Notes under the pieces: model-generated
Databases searched by the model: none
The model's input: the letters and a program-made list of their open reading frames with translations, nothing else
What the model was told of the DNA's origin: nothing
Translations under genes and position numbers: made by a program
Source of the DNA: Actinocatenispora sp963815125
GTDB lineage: Bacteria > Actinomycetota > Actinomycetes > Mycobacteriales > Micromonosporaceae
Length of the DNA: 64,000 bases
Assembly: GCA_963815125.1 (NCBI GenBank)
Contig: CAWFFM010000002.1
Span: 310,001 to 374,000, forward strand
Reading direction: 5' to 3'
Shown: one piece after another, positions 1 to 21,449 of the stretch
How the letters are laid out: each line of letters begins with the position of its first letter
Position numbering within the stretch: position 1 is the first letter of the stretch

Positions 1-1
1 G

Positions 2-13049
<13,048 letters not shown>

Positions 13050-13063
<14 letters not shown>

Positions 13064-14261
13064 ACCGGTGGTCATCGCGGGCGCCGGTGTCGGCGGGTTG
13101 ACCGCGGCACTCGCCCTGCACCAGCGGGGTATCCCGGTGGAGGTGTACGAACGCCGTACCGAGGAGGCGATCCGTACCGCGCCGGGCAGTGGACTGACGC
13201 TGTGGAGCAATGCGTCCACCTCGTTGGGCTGGCTGGGGTTGGCCGAGCCACTGCTCGCCGTCGCCGAGCAGGTGGTCGGTATCCACAGCTACGACGCCCG
13301 GGGACGGGTCCGGTTCCGGATGGACTCGCACCGCCACCTGTGGCCGGATGCGTTGCCGTCGTTGTCGATCGGGCGGATGGACCTGTTCATGGTGTTGATG
13401 AACGCCTGCGCCGAACGCGGCATCGGCATCCGCTACGGCCAGGAGGTGACCGACTTCCGGGACAGTACGGACGGCGTGCTGGTGACGGTGGCGGGTGGGG
13501 AGCAGATCAGTGGGGCCGCGCTGGTCGGTGCCGACGGGATCCGCTCGGCCGTCCTCACCCGGCTGCACGGCAGCGTGCCGGCCGTCTACCTGGGACGCAC
13601 CGTCTACCGGGGGGTGGTCGAGGGGGTCGAGGGCCTGATGGCCGGAACACCCCAGCTCTACCACGACCCGGGGACGGGTATCGGCGGTGGCGTGTACCCG
13701 ATCGGCGGGGACCGGGCCGCCTGGACCCTGTCGGTGGCGGCGCCGGCCGGCGAACGCGAGATGCCCGAGGAGATCCCGGCCCACCTGGCCCACCTTGCCC
13801 GGACCATGCCGGCGGTGCTGCACGACCGCGTGGTGCGTACCGAGGCGCGGGCGGTGATCCGGACCGACATCTGGTACCACCGCTGGCACGAGCACTGGGG
13901 CAACGGGCATGTCACGTTGCTCGGTGACGCCGCCCACGCGATGCCCAACGATCTTGGTCAGGGTGCCTGCCAGGCGGTGGAGGACGGGCTGGTGCTGGCC
14001 GACGCGCTGGCCGCCGAGGGCAGTGTGACCGCGGGTCTGCGCGCCTACGAGCAGCGTCGCTACGCCAGGGTCAAGTGGGTACGGGAACAGTCGGTGCGGG
14101 TGGCGACGTCCCCGGAGCCGGCGAACCCGGCGGTGCGCTGGCTGATGACCAGGCTGGTACGGCTGTACCTCGCGATGGCCGAGAAGCAGATGTGGCGGGA
14201 GATGCAGCGGCTGCCGGAGCTGACCGGCCTGCCGGTGCCGGTGGCGGGAGGTGCGGCATGA
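13050..14261 (+). CDS. FAD-dependent monooxygenase (class A, PHBH fold), tailoring enzyme 1
   Basis: A protein of 403 residues. The N-terminal dinucleotide-binding motif GAGVGG is followed by an ERR segment. A GADGIRS motif lies mid-protein and the FAD-ribityl motif GDAAHAMPNDLGQG near residue 295, which together define single-component aromatic hydroxylase-type flavoproteins that use NAD(P)H and O2. The ATG at 13050 is preceded by GGAAGGGAG and lies inside the 3' end of the NRPS gene, so translation is coupled. It is paralogous to the monooxygenase at 16771. A role in oxidising a carrier-bound residue or the released peptide is inferred from the operon only; the substrate is unknown. Hydroxylation, epoxidation and N-oxidation are all possible for this fold. 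Confidence 0.9.
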
Positions 14262-15424
14262 CTGCACCGCTGCCACTGACCTGGCTGCCCGAGGGTGATG
14301 AGGCGTGGCGCTCGAAGGTACGTGCGCTGGCCGAGTCGTCGATCGCACCCCGGGTGGCGGCCATGGACGAGGCGGCCCGGATCGATCCGGACCTGATCGT
14401 CGAGCTGTTCGATGCCGGGTTGATGGGGGTGGAGGTACCCGAGGCGTACGGCGGCGCCGGCGGTGACCTGTTCCGCGTGGTACTGACCATCGAGGAGATC
14501 GCCCGGATCGATCCGGCGGTGGCGGTACTGGTGGACGTACAGAACGCGCTGGTGACCAGCGCGCTGCTACGGCACGGGGACGGACCTGCCCGCCGTCGGC
14601 ACCTGCCGAGGCTGGCAAACGACACGGTCGGTGCGTACGCGATCTCCGAGGCCGGCGCCGGCAGCGACGCCTTCGCGATGGGCACCGAGGCCGTCGCGGA
14701 CGGCAACGACTACGTGCTCACCGGCACCAAGCAGTGGACCAGCAGCGCCCGCGAGGCGGGTCTGTTCCTGGTGTTCGCCCGCGCGGAGGTGGGCCTGACC
14801 GCCTTCCTGGTCGAGCGGGACGCCCCCGGGCTGACGGTGGGTGAGGCGATGCCCAAGCTCGGTATCCGGGCCAGCTCGACCTGCGAGGTGAACTTCGACG
14901 GGGTCCGGGTCGGGCGCGGCAGTGTCCTGGGCCGTCCCGGCCGGGGTGAGCTGCTGGTCGCCGAGACACTCAACGTCGGCAAGATCGGTATCGCCGCGCA
15001 GTTGGTGGGACTCGCGCAGGGCGCACTGGACGAGGCGGTCGCCTACGCGGCGCGGCGGGAGCAGTTCGGCGCGCCGATCGCCACGTACCAGGGCGTGTCG
15101 TTCCCGTTGGCGCGTCTGGCCGCGGAGCTGGAGGCGGCCCGGGTTCTGCTCTACAACACCACCCGGCTGGTGCAGCACGGTGGTAGCGCGACGGAGCGGC
15201 TGCGGGCCACCGCGATGGCCAAGTACATCGCCTCGGAGGTGGCTGAGCGGGTCGTCGGTCAGGCCGTGGAGACGTTGGGCGGCAACGGATTCGTCCCCGG
15301 CCACCGGGTGGAGAAGTTCTACCGGGACGCCAAGGTCGGCAAGATCTACGAAGGGACCTCCAACATGCAGTTCCGTACCATCGCCGGCACCTTTCCGCGC
15401 TCCGGCCCGCAGAAGGGGGACTGA
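14258..15424 (+). CDS. Acyl-CoA dehydrogenase family protein
   Basis: A 388-residue FAD enzyme of the acyl-CoA dehydrogenase superfamily. It has the N-terminal helical domain, the central SEAGAGSD segment and a C-terminal IYEGTSNMQF motif whose glutamate aligns with the catalytic base of medium-chain dehydrogenases. The ATG overlaps the previous stop (ATGA) and follows GGGAGGT. In NRPS loci such enzymes commonly act on acyl or aminoacyl groups tethered to a carrier protein, for example prolyl to pyrrolyl or alpha,beta-desaturation. Here that is inference, since no free-standing carrier protein is encoded nearby and the substrate could be a residue on the megasynthase or a precursor CoA ester. 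Confidence 0.9.
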   Translation: MTAPLPLTWLPEGDEAWRSKVRALAESSIAPRVAAMDEAARIDPDLIVELFDAGLMGVEVPEAYGGAGGDLFRVVLTIEEIARIDPAVAVLVDVQNALVTSALLRHGDGPARRRHLPRLANDTVGAYAISEAGAGSDAFAMGTEAVADGNDYVLTGTKQWTSSAREAGLFLVFARAEVGLTAFLVERDAPGLTVGEAMPKLGIRASSTCEVNFDGVRVGRGSVLGRPGRGELLVAETLNVGKIGIAAQLVGLAQGALDEAVAYAARREQFGAPIATYQGVSFPLARLAAELEAARVLLYNTTRLVQHGGSATERLRATAMAKYIASEVAERVVGQAVETLGGNGFVPGHRVEKFYRDAKVGKIYEGTSNMQFRTIAGTFPRSGPQKGD

Positions 15425-15425
15425 G

Positions 15426-16169
15426 ATGGCGGAGGTCCAGTTGCTGTGCCTGCCCTACGCGGGTGGGTCCGCGGCCCGTATCTACCGCGAGTGGGTGGGA
15501 CCGCTGTCGGGTACGGCCCGGGTGATGCCGGTGGAGTTGCCGGGCCGCGGTGCGCGGCTCGGCGAGACACTGTTGACCGGCGTCGACGCGCTGACCGACG
15601 ACGCGCTGGCGAGTGTGCTGCCCCGGTTGGACGGCCCGTACGCGTTGTTCGGCCACAGTCTCGGTGCCCTGGTCGCGTTCGAGCTGGCGCGCCGGCTGGA
15701 GCACCGGTACGGTCGCCCGGCGGTGCACCTGTTCGTCTCCGGGCACGGTGCCCCGCAGGACCCGGGCAGCCTGCACAACGACTACCGGCTGCCCGACGAG
15801 CAGTTCCGGGCCCGGCTGCGTGAACTGGCCGGCACCCCGGAAGAGGTCCTCGCCGACGAGGAACTGCTGGATCTGTTCGTACCGATCATCCGGGCCGACT
15901 TCGAGGCGGCCGACACCTACGCCTACCGGCCGATGCCGCGGCTGACCTGCCCACTGACCGTGTACGGCGGCACCGAGGATCCCGAGGCGCCACCGGAACA
16001 CCTGCCGGGCTGGTCACAGCACACCACGGAGCGCTGCGAGGTACGGGTGCTGCCCGGTAACCACTTCTTTCTGCACCACGAGCAGAGCAGCCTGCTGTCC
16101 GGGGTCGCGGAGGACCTGACCCTCGCCCGGGCCGGTATCGCCCGGCTGACACCTGGAAGGACGAGCTGA
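15426..16169 (+). CDS. Type II thioesterase (editing, alpha/beta hydrolase)
   Basis: A 247-residue thioesterase of the family that removes mis-primed acyl groups from NRPS carrier proteins. It starts with the family's LCLPYAGGSA segment, has the nucleophile elbow GHSLG (S78), and ends with the GNHFFLHH segment holding the catalytic histidine. The ATG lies two bases after the previous stop. The position inside the operon fits an editing role for the adjacent megasynthase. Because that synthase ends in a reductase and lacks its own TE, this protein is unlikely to be the product-releasing enzyme. Confidence 0.93.
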   Translation: MAEVQLLCLPYAGGSAARIYREWVGPLSGTARVMPVELPGRGARLGETLLTGVDALTDDALASVLPRLDGPYALFGHSLGALVAFELARRLEHRYGRPAVHLFVSGHGAPQDPGSLHNDYRLPDEQFRARLRELAGTPEEVLADEELLDLFVPIIRADFEAADTYAYRPMPRLTCPLTVYGGTEDPEAPPEHLPGWSQHTTERCEVRVLPGNHFFLHHEQSSLLSGVAEDLTLARAGIARLTPGRTS

Positions 16170-16774
16170 TGCGTCTGCGTCCCTGGTTCTACAACATGCT
16201 GTACCGGATGAACGTCGCCCCGTGGGACAAGGAGGTGCGACCGGTACTCAAGGAGTTGATCGCTGACGGCCGGCTCAGTCCCGCCGAACTGCCCACCGCG
16301 GTGGACCTCGGTTGCGGTACCGGCGCCGAGGCGGTGTACCTGGCCTCGCAAGGGTTCGGGCCGGTGGTCGGCGTGGACTTCTCGCCGGTCGCGGTCCGCC
16401 GGGCGCAGGCCCGGGCCCGTTCCGCCGGCGTGGAGCAGAGCTGCTCCTTCCTGCGGGCGGATCTCACCGCGACGTCGGTACCCGGGCTGGCGGACAGCTA
16501 CGACCTGGTGTGCGACTTCGGTGCCCTCAACGACATCGAGGGCGCCGGGCGCCTGGCGTTGGCCGCGACGATCAGCCGGATCACCAGGCCCGGCGGCAAG
16601 GCGCTGCTGTGGTGCTTCCAGGCCGACAAGGCCGAGCTGCCCAAGCCGGCCCGGATGACGCCGATGATCGCGCCGGGTGAGGAGAAGGAGCTGTTCGCCG
16701 AGACGTTCGACATCGAGTACCTGCCCACCCGCCCGCGCAGCGCGATGCTGCTGATGACCAGGAGGTCGGCGTGA
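16169..16774 (+). CDS. Class I SAM-dependent methyltransferase
   Basis: A 201-residue protein with a Rossmann SAM-binding motif DLGCGTGAEA, an acidic VDFSP at the end of strand 2, and a post-motif CDFGALND. Methyl transfer to O, N or S cannot be told apart from sequence alone. Its ATG overlaps the thioesterase stop by one base and its stop overlaps the next start (GTGA), so it is a coupled part of the NRPS operon. The NRPS shows no internal methyltransferase domain, so this protein would supply any methyl group as a discrete tailoring step. The substrate is unknown. Confidence 0.88.
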   Translation: MRLRPWFYNMLYRMNVAPWDKEVRPVLKELIADGRLSPAELPTAVDLGCGTGAEAVYLASQGFGPVVGVDFSPVAVRRAQARARSAGVEQSCSFLRADLTATSVPGLADSYDLVCDFGALNDIEGAGRLALAATISRITRPGGKALLWCFQADKAELPKPARMTPMIAPGEEKELFAETFDIEYLPTRPRSAMLLMTRRSA

Positions 16775-17970
16775 AGAACCTGACCGCACCGATCGTGGTG
16801 GCCGGTGCCGGGGTCGGCGGGTTGACCGCCGCTCTGGCGATGAGCCAGCACGACATCCCGGTGACCGTGTACGAGCGCCGGACCTTGGACGAGATCACCA
16901 CGACCGCGGGTTTCGGTCACACCATCTGGAGCAACGCGACCACCGCGCTGAGCACCCTGGGGCTGGGCGACCGGCTGGTGGAGTCCGGTGAACTGCTGCG
17001 CCGGTCGCAGAACCGCAACTCACGCCAGCAGGTCCTGTTCGAGATGGAGATCGCGGCCAGTATCTCGCCGGGCGCGATGCCGGCACTCGGGGTGGGTCGC
17101 CGCGACCTCATCACGATGTTGCGCGAGCAGTGCGAGAAGAGCGGGGTGGACCTGCGCTACGGCTGCGGCATCGACCGGTACAGCATCTCCGGCAGCGACG
17201 TGGCGGTGCACCGCTCCGACGGGGGCAGCGTGCAGGCCGCCGGCCTGATCGGTGCCGACGGGGTCCGGTCCACCATCCTGCGACAGCTGCACGGTTCCCT
17301 GCCGCTGCGCGACACCGGCAGATCCACCTACCGTGGTATCGCCACCGGAACCTGCGGGTTGCACCGTGGGGTCGTGTACCTGTTCTCCGACCCGGAGAGC
17401 GGAGTCGGCGGCGGGGCGTGGGTGATCGGACACAACCGGGTCGTCTGGACGCTGTCCTGCGCCCGTCCCGCCGAGGGCGACGACCCGCAGGGGACCTGGA
17501 AGCGGGCCGCGGAGCTGGCTGACATGCTGGGTGATCTGCCCCGCGAGTTCGTCGGTAGGACACCACCGGAGAAGGCGACCCGGACCCATGTCTTCTACCA
17601 CGAATGGCTGCCCAACTGGGGCGATGGCCCGGTCACACTGCTCGGGGACGCCGCGCACACCCTGCCGACCGACCTGGGCCAGGGAGCCTGCCAGGCCATC
17701 GAGGACGGTGTGGTTCTCGGTGACGCGTTGGCCTCGGCCGACGATGTGGTGTCCGGGCTGCGGGCGTACGAGCAGCGCCGCCGGCCGCGGGTGGAGTGGA
17801 TCCGCCAACGGGTGATGCGGGTCAACGGCTTCAAGCCGATCCGTAATCCTGCTCTGCGCTGGGCGGTGACCCGGGTGGCGAAGGTGGTGATCGCGGCGAG
17901 CGGGCCGAAGATGTGGCGGGAGATCCAACGCCCGCCGGAGCTGCTCGCCGGCTCCGCGAAGGTCAGCTGA
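16771..17970 (+). CDS. FAD-dependent monooxygenase (class A), tailoring enzyme 2
   Basis: A 399-residue paralogue of the monooxygenase at 13050, with the same landmarks: GAGVGG near the N-terminus, GADGVRS, and GDAAHTLPTDLGQG near residue 290. Both end with a shared KMWRE/QMWRE-type helix. The GTG start overlaps the methyltransferase stop by four bases and follows GGAGG. Two related hydroxylases in one operon suggest two oxidation steps or two sites. The stop codon lies in the 8-base palindrome TCAGCTGA, which also supplies the stop of the convergent exporter gene. Substrate unknown. Confidence 0.9.
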   Translation: MKNLTAPIVVAGAGVGGLTAALAMSQHDIPVTVYERRTLDEITTTAGFGHTIWSNATTALSTLGLGDRLVESGELLRRSQNRNSRQQVLFEMEIAASISPGAMPALGVGRRDLITMLREQCEKSGVDLRYGCGIDRYSISGSDVAVHRSDGGSVQAAGLIGADGVRSTILRQLHGSLPLRDTGRSTYRGIATGTCGLHRGVVYLFSDPESGVGGGAWVIGHNRVVWTLSCARPAEGDDPQGTWKRAAELADMLGDLPREFVGRTPPEKATRTHVFYHEWLPNWGDGPVTLLGDAAHTLPTDLGQGACQAIEDGVVLGDALASADDVVSGLRAYEQRRRPRVEWIRQRVMRVNGFKPIRNPALRWAVTRVAKVVIAASGPKMWREIQRPPELLAGSAKVS

Positions 17971-19561
17971 GCGACGCACCAGAGCCGGCGGCCGGTACCT
18001 CACCGGCCGCCGGCTCTGCTGCGTCCTGCTCGTCCGGCCGGCCGCCCCGGGGTTCCCGGATGGCCAGGCCCACCACCGCACCGGCCAGTGCCGCCAGACC
18101 GGCGGCGGTCAGTGCGGTGTGTACGCCGCCGGTGAGTGCGCGCGACACCAGGGCACTGACCCGGGGCCCGGCGTCGAGTGCGCCGCCACCGCCGCTGAAC
18201 AGGTTTCGGGCCAGGGCCGCGGTGTCGTGCGCGGTGAGTCCCGCGGCGGTCGCGCCGTCGGACACAACCCGCCCGAACTCGCCACTGACCAGTGCACCCA
18301 GTAGTGCGATCCCGACCAACGCACCGACCTGCTGGCCGCTCTCCCCGGTCGCGGAGGCGAGTCCGGCGTGCTGCGGTGCCACGCTGCCCATCAGGGCGCT
18401 GTTGACCGGCGGGATCGCCAGGCCGACCCCGAGACCGAAGGACACCAGCCACGGCCACCAGCTCGAGTACGCTTCCGTGCTGCCGACCCGGGCCAGCATC
18501 AGCAGGCTCCCGCCGATCAGGACGCAGCCCAGCACCACCGGCACCCGGGCACCGACCCGGCCGGCCAGCAGCCCGGCCAGTGGGGACGCCACCACCACGG
18601 CGAGCATGGCGGGCAGGAACCGTACGCCGGTCGCCGCAGCCGGGTAGTGCTGTACCTGCTGCAGGAACAGGCTGATCAGGAAGAACGAGGCGTACAGGCC
18701 GAACGCCACCAGGGCGATCACGACGGTACTGGCCGAGAAGGTGAGCGAGCGGAACAGGCCGAGTCGGAGCATGGGGTGTTCGCTCCTGCGCTCCACCAGC
18801 AGCAGAGCCACGAACGCGCCCACCGAGACCACCAGCATCCCGACGATGACCGGTGAGCTCCAGCCGAGCCGGCTGCCCTCGATCAGCGCGTAGGTCAAGG
18901 TACCCAGCCACAGCACGGCCAGCAGCTGGCCGGGCAGGTCCACTGCGCGGTGCAGCGGCAGGTCCGGGCGCTGCGGTCGGTCGGTGCGCAGCACCCGCCC
19001 GCCGAGTATCAGGGCGAGTATCCCCACCGGCACGTTGACCAGGAAGATCGCCTGCCAGCCCCAGGTGCCGACCAGCACCCCGCCGAGCACCGGTCCGAGC
19101 AGCAGTGCCAGCCCCGATACCCCCGACCAGATGCCGAACGCCCTGGCCCGTTGCTTGTCGCCGGGGAACGCGCTGGTCAGGATCGCCAGGGTCTGCGGGG
19201 TGACCAGCGCCGCGCCGAGGCCCTGCAGGATCCGCCCGGTCACCAGCACGCCGAGCCCGGGTGCCACCGCGCACACCGCGGAGCCAGCAGTGAACACGGC
19301 GAGTCCGGCCCGGAACATGCCGGTCCGGCCGAACCGGTCCCCCAGGCTGCCGGAGGTGAGCAGCAACGCCGCGAAGACCAGTACGTAGCCGTCGGCGATC
19401 CAGACCAGTCCGGCGACGTCGGTGTGCAGGTCGGCCCGGATCACCGGTAGCGCGACGCTGATCGCGACACTGTCCAGCAGCGCCATGAACAGCGCCAGGC
19501 AGACCACCACCAGGGTGGCGATGCGGGATGCTGCGCGGACAGTGGGGACGGTGGCGACCAC
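17963..19561 (-). CDS. MFS drug:H+ antiporter, DHA2 (14-TM) type
   Basis: An inner-membrane exporter of about 532 residues with around 14 hydrophobic segments. The first carries the DSVAISVALPVI pattern of DHA2 drug antiporters; LGDRFGR is the loop 2-3 signature. I chose the GTG at 19561 because GGGA sits six bases upstream and the first TM begins 13 residues later. The open frame continues further upstream but without membrane segments and across the divergent gene. Placed convergent to the NRPS operon, it is the likely export or self-resistance protein for the product (inference). The last codons fall on a 15-bp perfect hairpin and the stop is shared with the opposing gene. Confidence 0.9.
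   Translation of the reverse strand: MVATVPTVRAASRIATLVVVCLALFMALLDSVAISVALPVIRADLHTDVAGLVWIADGYVLVFAALLLTSGSLGDRFGRTGMFRAGLAVFTAGSAVCAVAPGLGVLVTGRILQGLGAALVTPQTLAILTSAFPGDKQRARAFGIWSGVSGLALLLGPVLGGVLVGTWGWQAIFLVNVPVGILALILGGRVLRTDRPQRPDLPLHRAVDLPGQLLAVLWLGTLTYALIEGSRLGWSSPVIVGMLVVSVGAFVALLLVERRSEHPMLRLGLFRSLTFSASTVVIALVAFGLYASFFLISLFLQQVQHYPAAATGVRFLPAMLAVVVASPLAGLLAGRVGARVPVVLGCVLIGGSLLMLARVGSTEAYSSWWPWLVSFGLGVGLAIPPVNSALMGSVAPQHAGLASATGESGQQVGALVGIALLGALVSGEFGRVVSDGATAAGLTAHDTAALARNLFSGGGGALDAGPRVSALVSRALTGGVHTALTAAGLAALAGAVVGLAIREPRGGRPDEQDAAEPAAGEVPAAGSGASLS
17981..18017. terminator. Bidirectional terminator-like hairpin inside the exporter's C-terminal codons
   Basis: Arms AGAGCCGGCGGCCGG (17981-17995) and CCGGCCGCCGGCTCT (18003-18017) are perfect complements with a 7-base loop. 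There is no T-tract, as usual in actinomycetes. It lies 11 bases past the NRPS operon stop and would end that transcript, yet it is still inside the opposing exporter gene, where it encodes a low-complexity Ala/Gly/Pro tail. Confidence 0.7.
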
Positions 19562-19634
19562 GGCGGCTCCCGGCTGTTGCGATGGGTTCCCATCTCGGCT
19601 GGCGCTGGTGCTGCGCCTCGCTGTGGGGCTGAGC

Positions 19635-19688
19635 GCACCGTCCTGACGGTGCCACCGACCGCCCGGCGACCCAAGACGACGCCGGGCG
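19635..19688. promoter_or_regulatory. Two adjacent inverted repeats in the exporter/aminotransferase divergent region
   Basis: GCACCGT-CCTG-ACGGTGC occupies 19635-19652, and CGCCCGGCG (19660-19668) pairs with CGCCGGGCG (19680-19688). They lie in the 255-base gap between the two divergent starts, so they could be operators or leader hairpins. A TAGCGT hexamer at 19775-19780 is a possible -10 element for the rightward gene, without a convincing -35. Confidence 0.35.
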
Positions 19689-19816
19689 AGAAGACCGGGG
19701 TGCCCGGTCGGGCACTGCCACCGGTTGCCTCGTGGCCGGGCCGGACGGCGCTCCGGGACAGGCCCGCCCGACCCTAGCGTCGAGGAAGGTCGTCCATCGA
19801 GTAGCGGAGGAACATC

Positions 19817-20836
19817 ATGGTCCCGCAGCCGAGCCCGGTACCGTCCACAGTGCACCGCGCGGATGCGAACGAGAACCCCTTCCCGCCACCGGCGTCCGTG
19901 GCGGCCGCGATGCGGCAGGCTGTCGGTACGGCCAACCGCTATCCGGAGGTCTACCCGCAGGCCCTGGCCGACGCGATCGCCAAGCACCACGGCGTACCGG
20001 TCGAGCACGTGGCGGTGGGTGCCGGCGCCTCCGGGCTGATCCAGCAGATGCTGCATCTGGTGGGGAAGTCCCGCGGCGAGGCGGTGTTCGCCTGGCGGTC
20101 GTTCGAGGGCTATCCGTTGATCGCGGAGGGGATGCGGATCCCGGTGCGTCGGGTACCGCTCAACGGTCACCACCACGATCTGCCGGCGATGGCCCGCGCG
20201 GCCCGACGGCGACGCAGCAAGCTGGTGTTCATCTGCAATCCGAACAACCCGACCGGGGCCGGCGTCGCCCGGGACGAGCTCGTCCGCTTTCTCGACGATG
20301 TACCGCCCCGGGTCTTCGTGGTGCTCGACGAGGTCTACCGCGAGTTCGGTACGGATCCTGCGATGGCCGACGGTCTCACGCTCTACCAACGCTATCCGAA
20401 CGTGGTGGTGCTGCGCAGTTTCTCCAAGGCGTACGGTCTGGCCGGCCTGCGGATCGGCTACGCGATCGGGCAGCAGGGACCGATCGCGGGCCTGCGTTCG
20501 GTGACCATGCCGTTCCAGGTGTCGCAGGTGGCGCAGGAGGCGGCGATCGCCGCGTTGGAGGCTGCGGACACGTTCGCCGAGCAGCACCGCTCGATCGCTG
20601 CCGAGCGCGACCGGGTGGTACGGGAGCTACGGGCGGCGGGGGTGGAGGTCCCGGACAGCGAGGGCAACTTCGTCTGGCTGCCGCTCGGGTCGGGTAGTTC
20701 GGCGTTCGCCGCGGCGGCTGAGGCGGCCGGGTTGCTGGTGCACTCGTTCGACGGGGACGGGGTGCGGGTCACGATCGGCCTACCGGAGAGCAACGATGTC
20801 CTGGTGCGGGTGGCATCGACCGGCTCGTGGCGGTGA
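19817..20836 (+). CDS. HisC-like PLP aminotransferase (fold type I)
   Basis: A 339-residue protein of the histidinol-phosphate aminotransferase family. It has the ANENPFPPP opening segment, CNPNNPTG for cofactor contacts, LDEVYREF, and the SFSKAYGLAGLR motif with Schiff-base lysine K204. The ATG follows GGAGG. Length and motifs fit HisC, but no other his gene is nearby. Next to an NRPS locus, such enzymes often transaminate an unusual amino-acid precursor or, with a reductase-released aldehyde, could add an amine. That role is inference. The alternative is a second copy of histidine or aromatic amino-acid aminotransferase. Confidence 0.85.
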   Translation: MVPQPSPVPSTVHRADANENPFPPPASVAAAMRQAVGTANRYPEVYPQALADAIAKHHGVPVEHVAVGAGASGLIQQMLHLVGKSRGEAVFAWRSFEGYPLIAEGMRIPVRRVPLNGHHHDLPAMARAARRRRSKLVFICNPNNPTGAGVARDELVRFLDDVPPRVFVVLDEVYREFGTDPAMADGLTLYQRYPNVVVLRSFSKAYGLAGLRIGYAIGQQGPIAGLRSVTMPFQVSQVAQEAAIAALEAADTFAEQHRSIAAERDRVVRELRAAGVEVPDSEGNFVWLPLGSGSSAFAAAAEAAGLLVHSFDGDGVRVTIGLPESNDVLVRVASTGSWR

Positions 20837-20877
20837 GCGCGGCCGCGCTGCAGCACAGGAACTACTTTCTGTAGTTC
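20836..20877 (+). terminator. Candidate terminator after the aminotransferase: palindrome plus hairpin
   Basis: The 14-base palindrome AGCGCGGCCGCGCT (20836-20849) starts in the stop codon. It is followed by GAACTAC-TTTCT-GTAGTTC (20859-20877), a 7-bp stem with 5-base loop. Either could end transcription; the second could also be a protein-binding site. Confidence 0.4.
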
Positions 20878-21449
20878 AGGTCCGCGCCTTCCTCGGAGAG
20901 CAGAGATCGGCCGGTGTCATTGCGTAAGGACGTCATGCACGCTCCGGGCGGCCGGCGGGTACGGCCTGTCCCCGGTGTCGTTGTGTGGTCGTACGGAATG
21001 GACGATCTTCATTCTTGTACCCGGTATCATTGAGCCGTCAAGGAATCGCTAATGCAGCCCCGGTCGCACCGGGAAATGAATCCATAGCGGTGCGTCCAAC
21101 ATTCACCAACTGCCTGTCGCGACGACTCGATTCGACGGGCCCGGTTTCATGCCCTGTGCAGCTTGATGCCCTGCCCTGGATCGCCTGATGCGGGTGTTTT
21201 GCCGGGAAGATTCACGCCGCCAATTGTTGCGGGCCGGACACGGTGCACCCCGATCGCACCATTCCTCGGTACGATCCCGGGCAGTTCTTCAAGCCTTTTC
21301 GACACCTGTTTCAGCAGGTGACCGCCGGCCTCGCGAGCCTGCTTCGAACGGGCCGCACAGTCGTTCAGTGAGTACGGCAGATCCCCCTTCGGCAAATGGG
21401 TCAGGTCACCAGTTGTCACGAAGGACTGACTCGTTTCCTGGAGGTCGGC
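20878..21449. other. Gene-free 570-base interval before the amidase
   Basis: No convincing reading frame: the longest small frame (20985-21188, +) lacks a ribosome site and family features. The interval is less GC-rich than its flanks. It holds three imperfect copies of CCGGTGTCATTGCG-like sequence (from 20911, 20972 and 21021), a short hairpin CCCGGT-CGC-ACCGGG (21059-21073), and the inverted repeat CACCTG-TTTCAG-CAGGTG (21303-21320). It probably carries the amidase promoter and control sites. No clear -10/-35 pair was found. Confidence 0.4.

Noticed and set aside
19562..20587. Upstream extension of the exporter frame across the aminotransferase
   Set aside because: The extension has no membrane segments, overlaps a well-supported gene on the other strand, and a good GTG with ribosome site exists at 19561.
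20985..21188. Possible small protein of 67 residues
   Set aside because: GTG start without ribosome site, no conserved features, in an interval full of short repeats.
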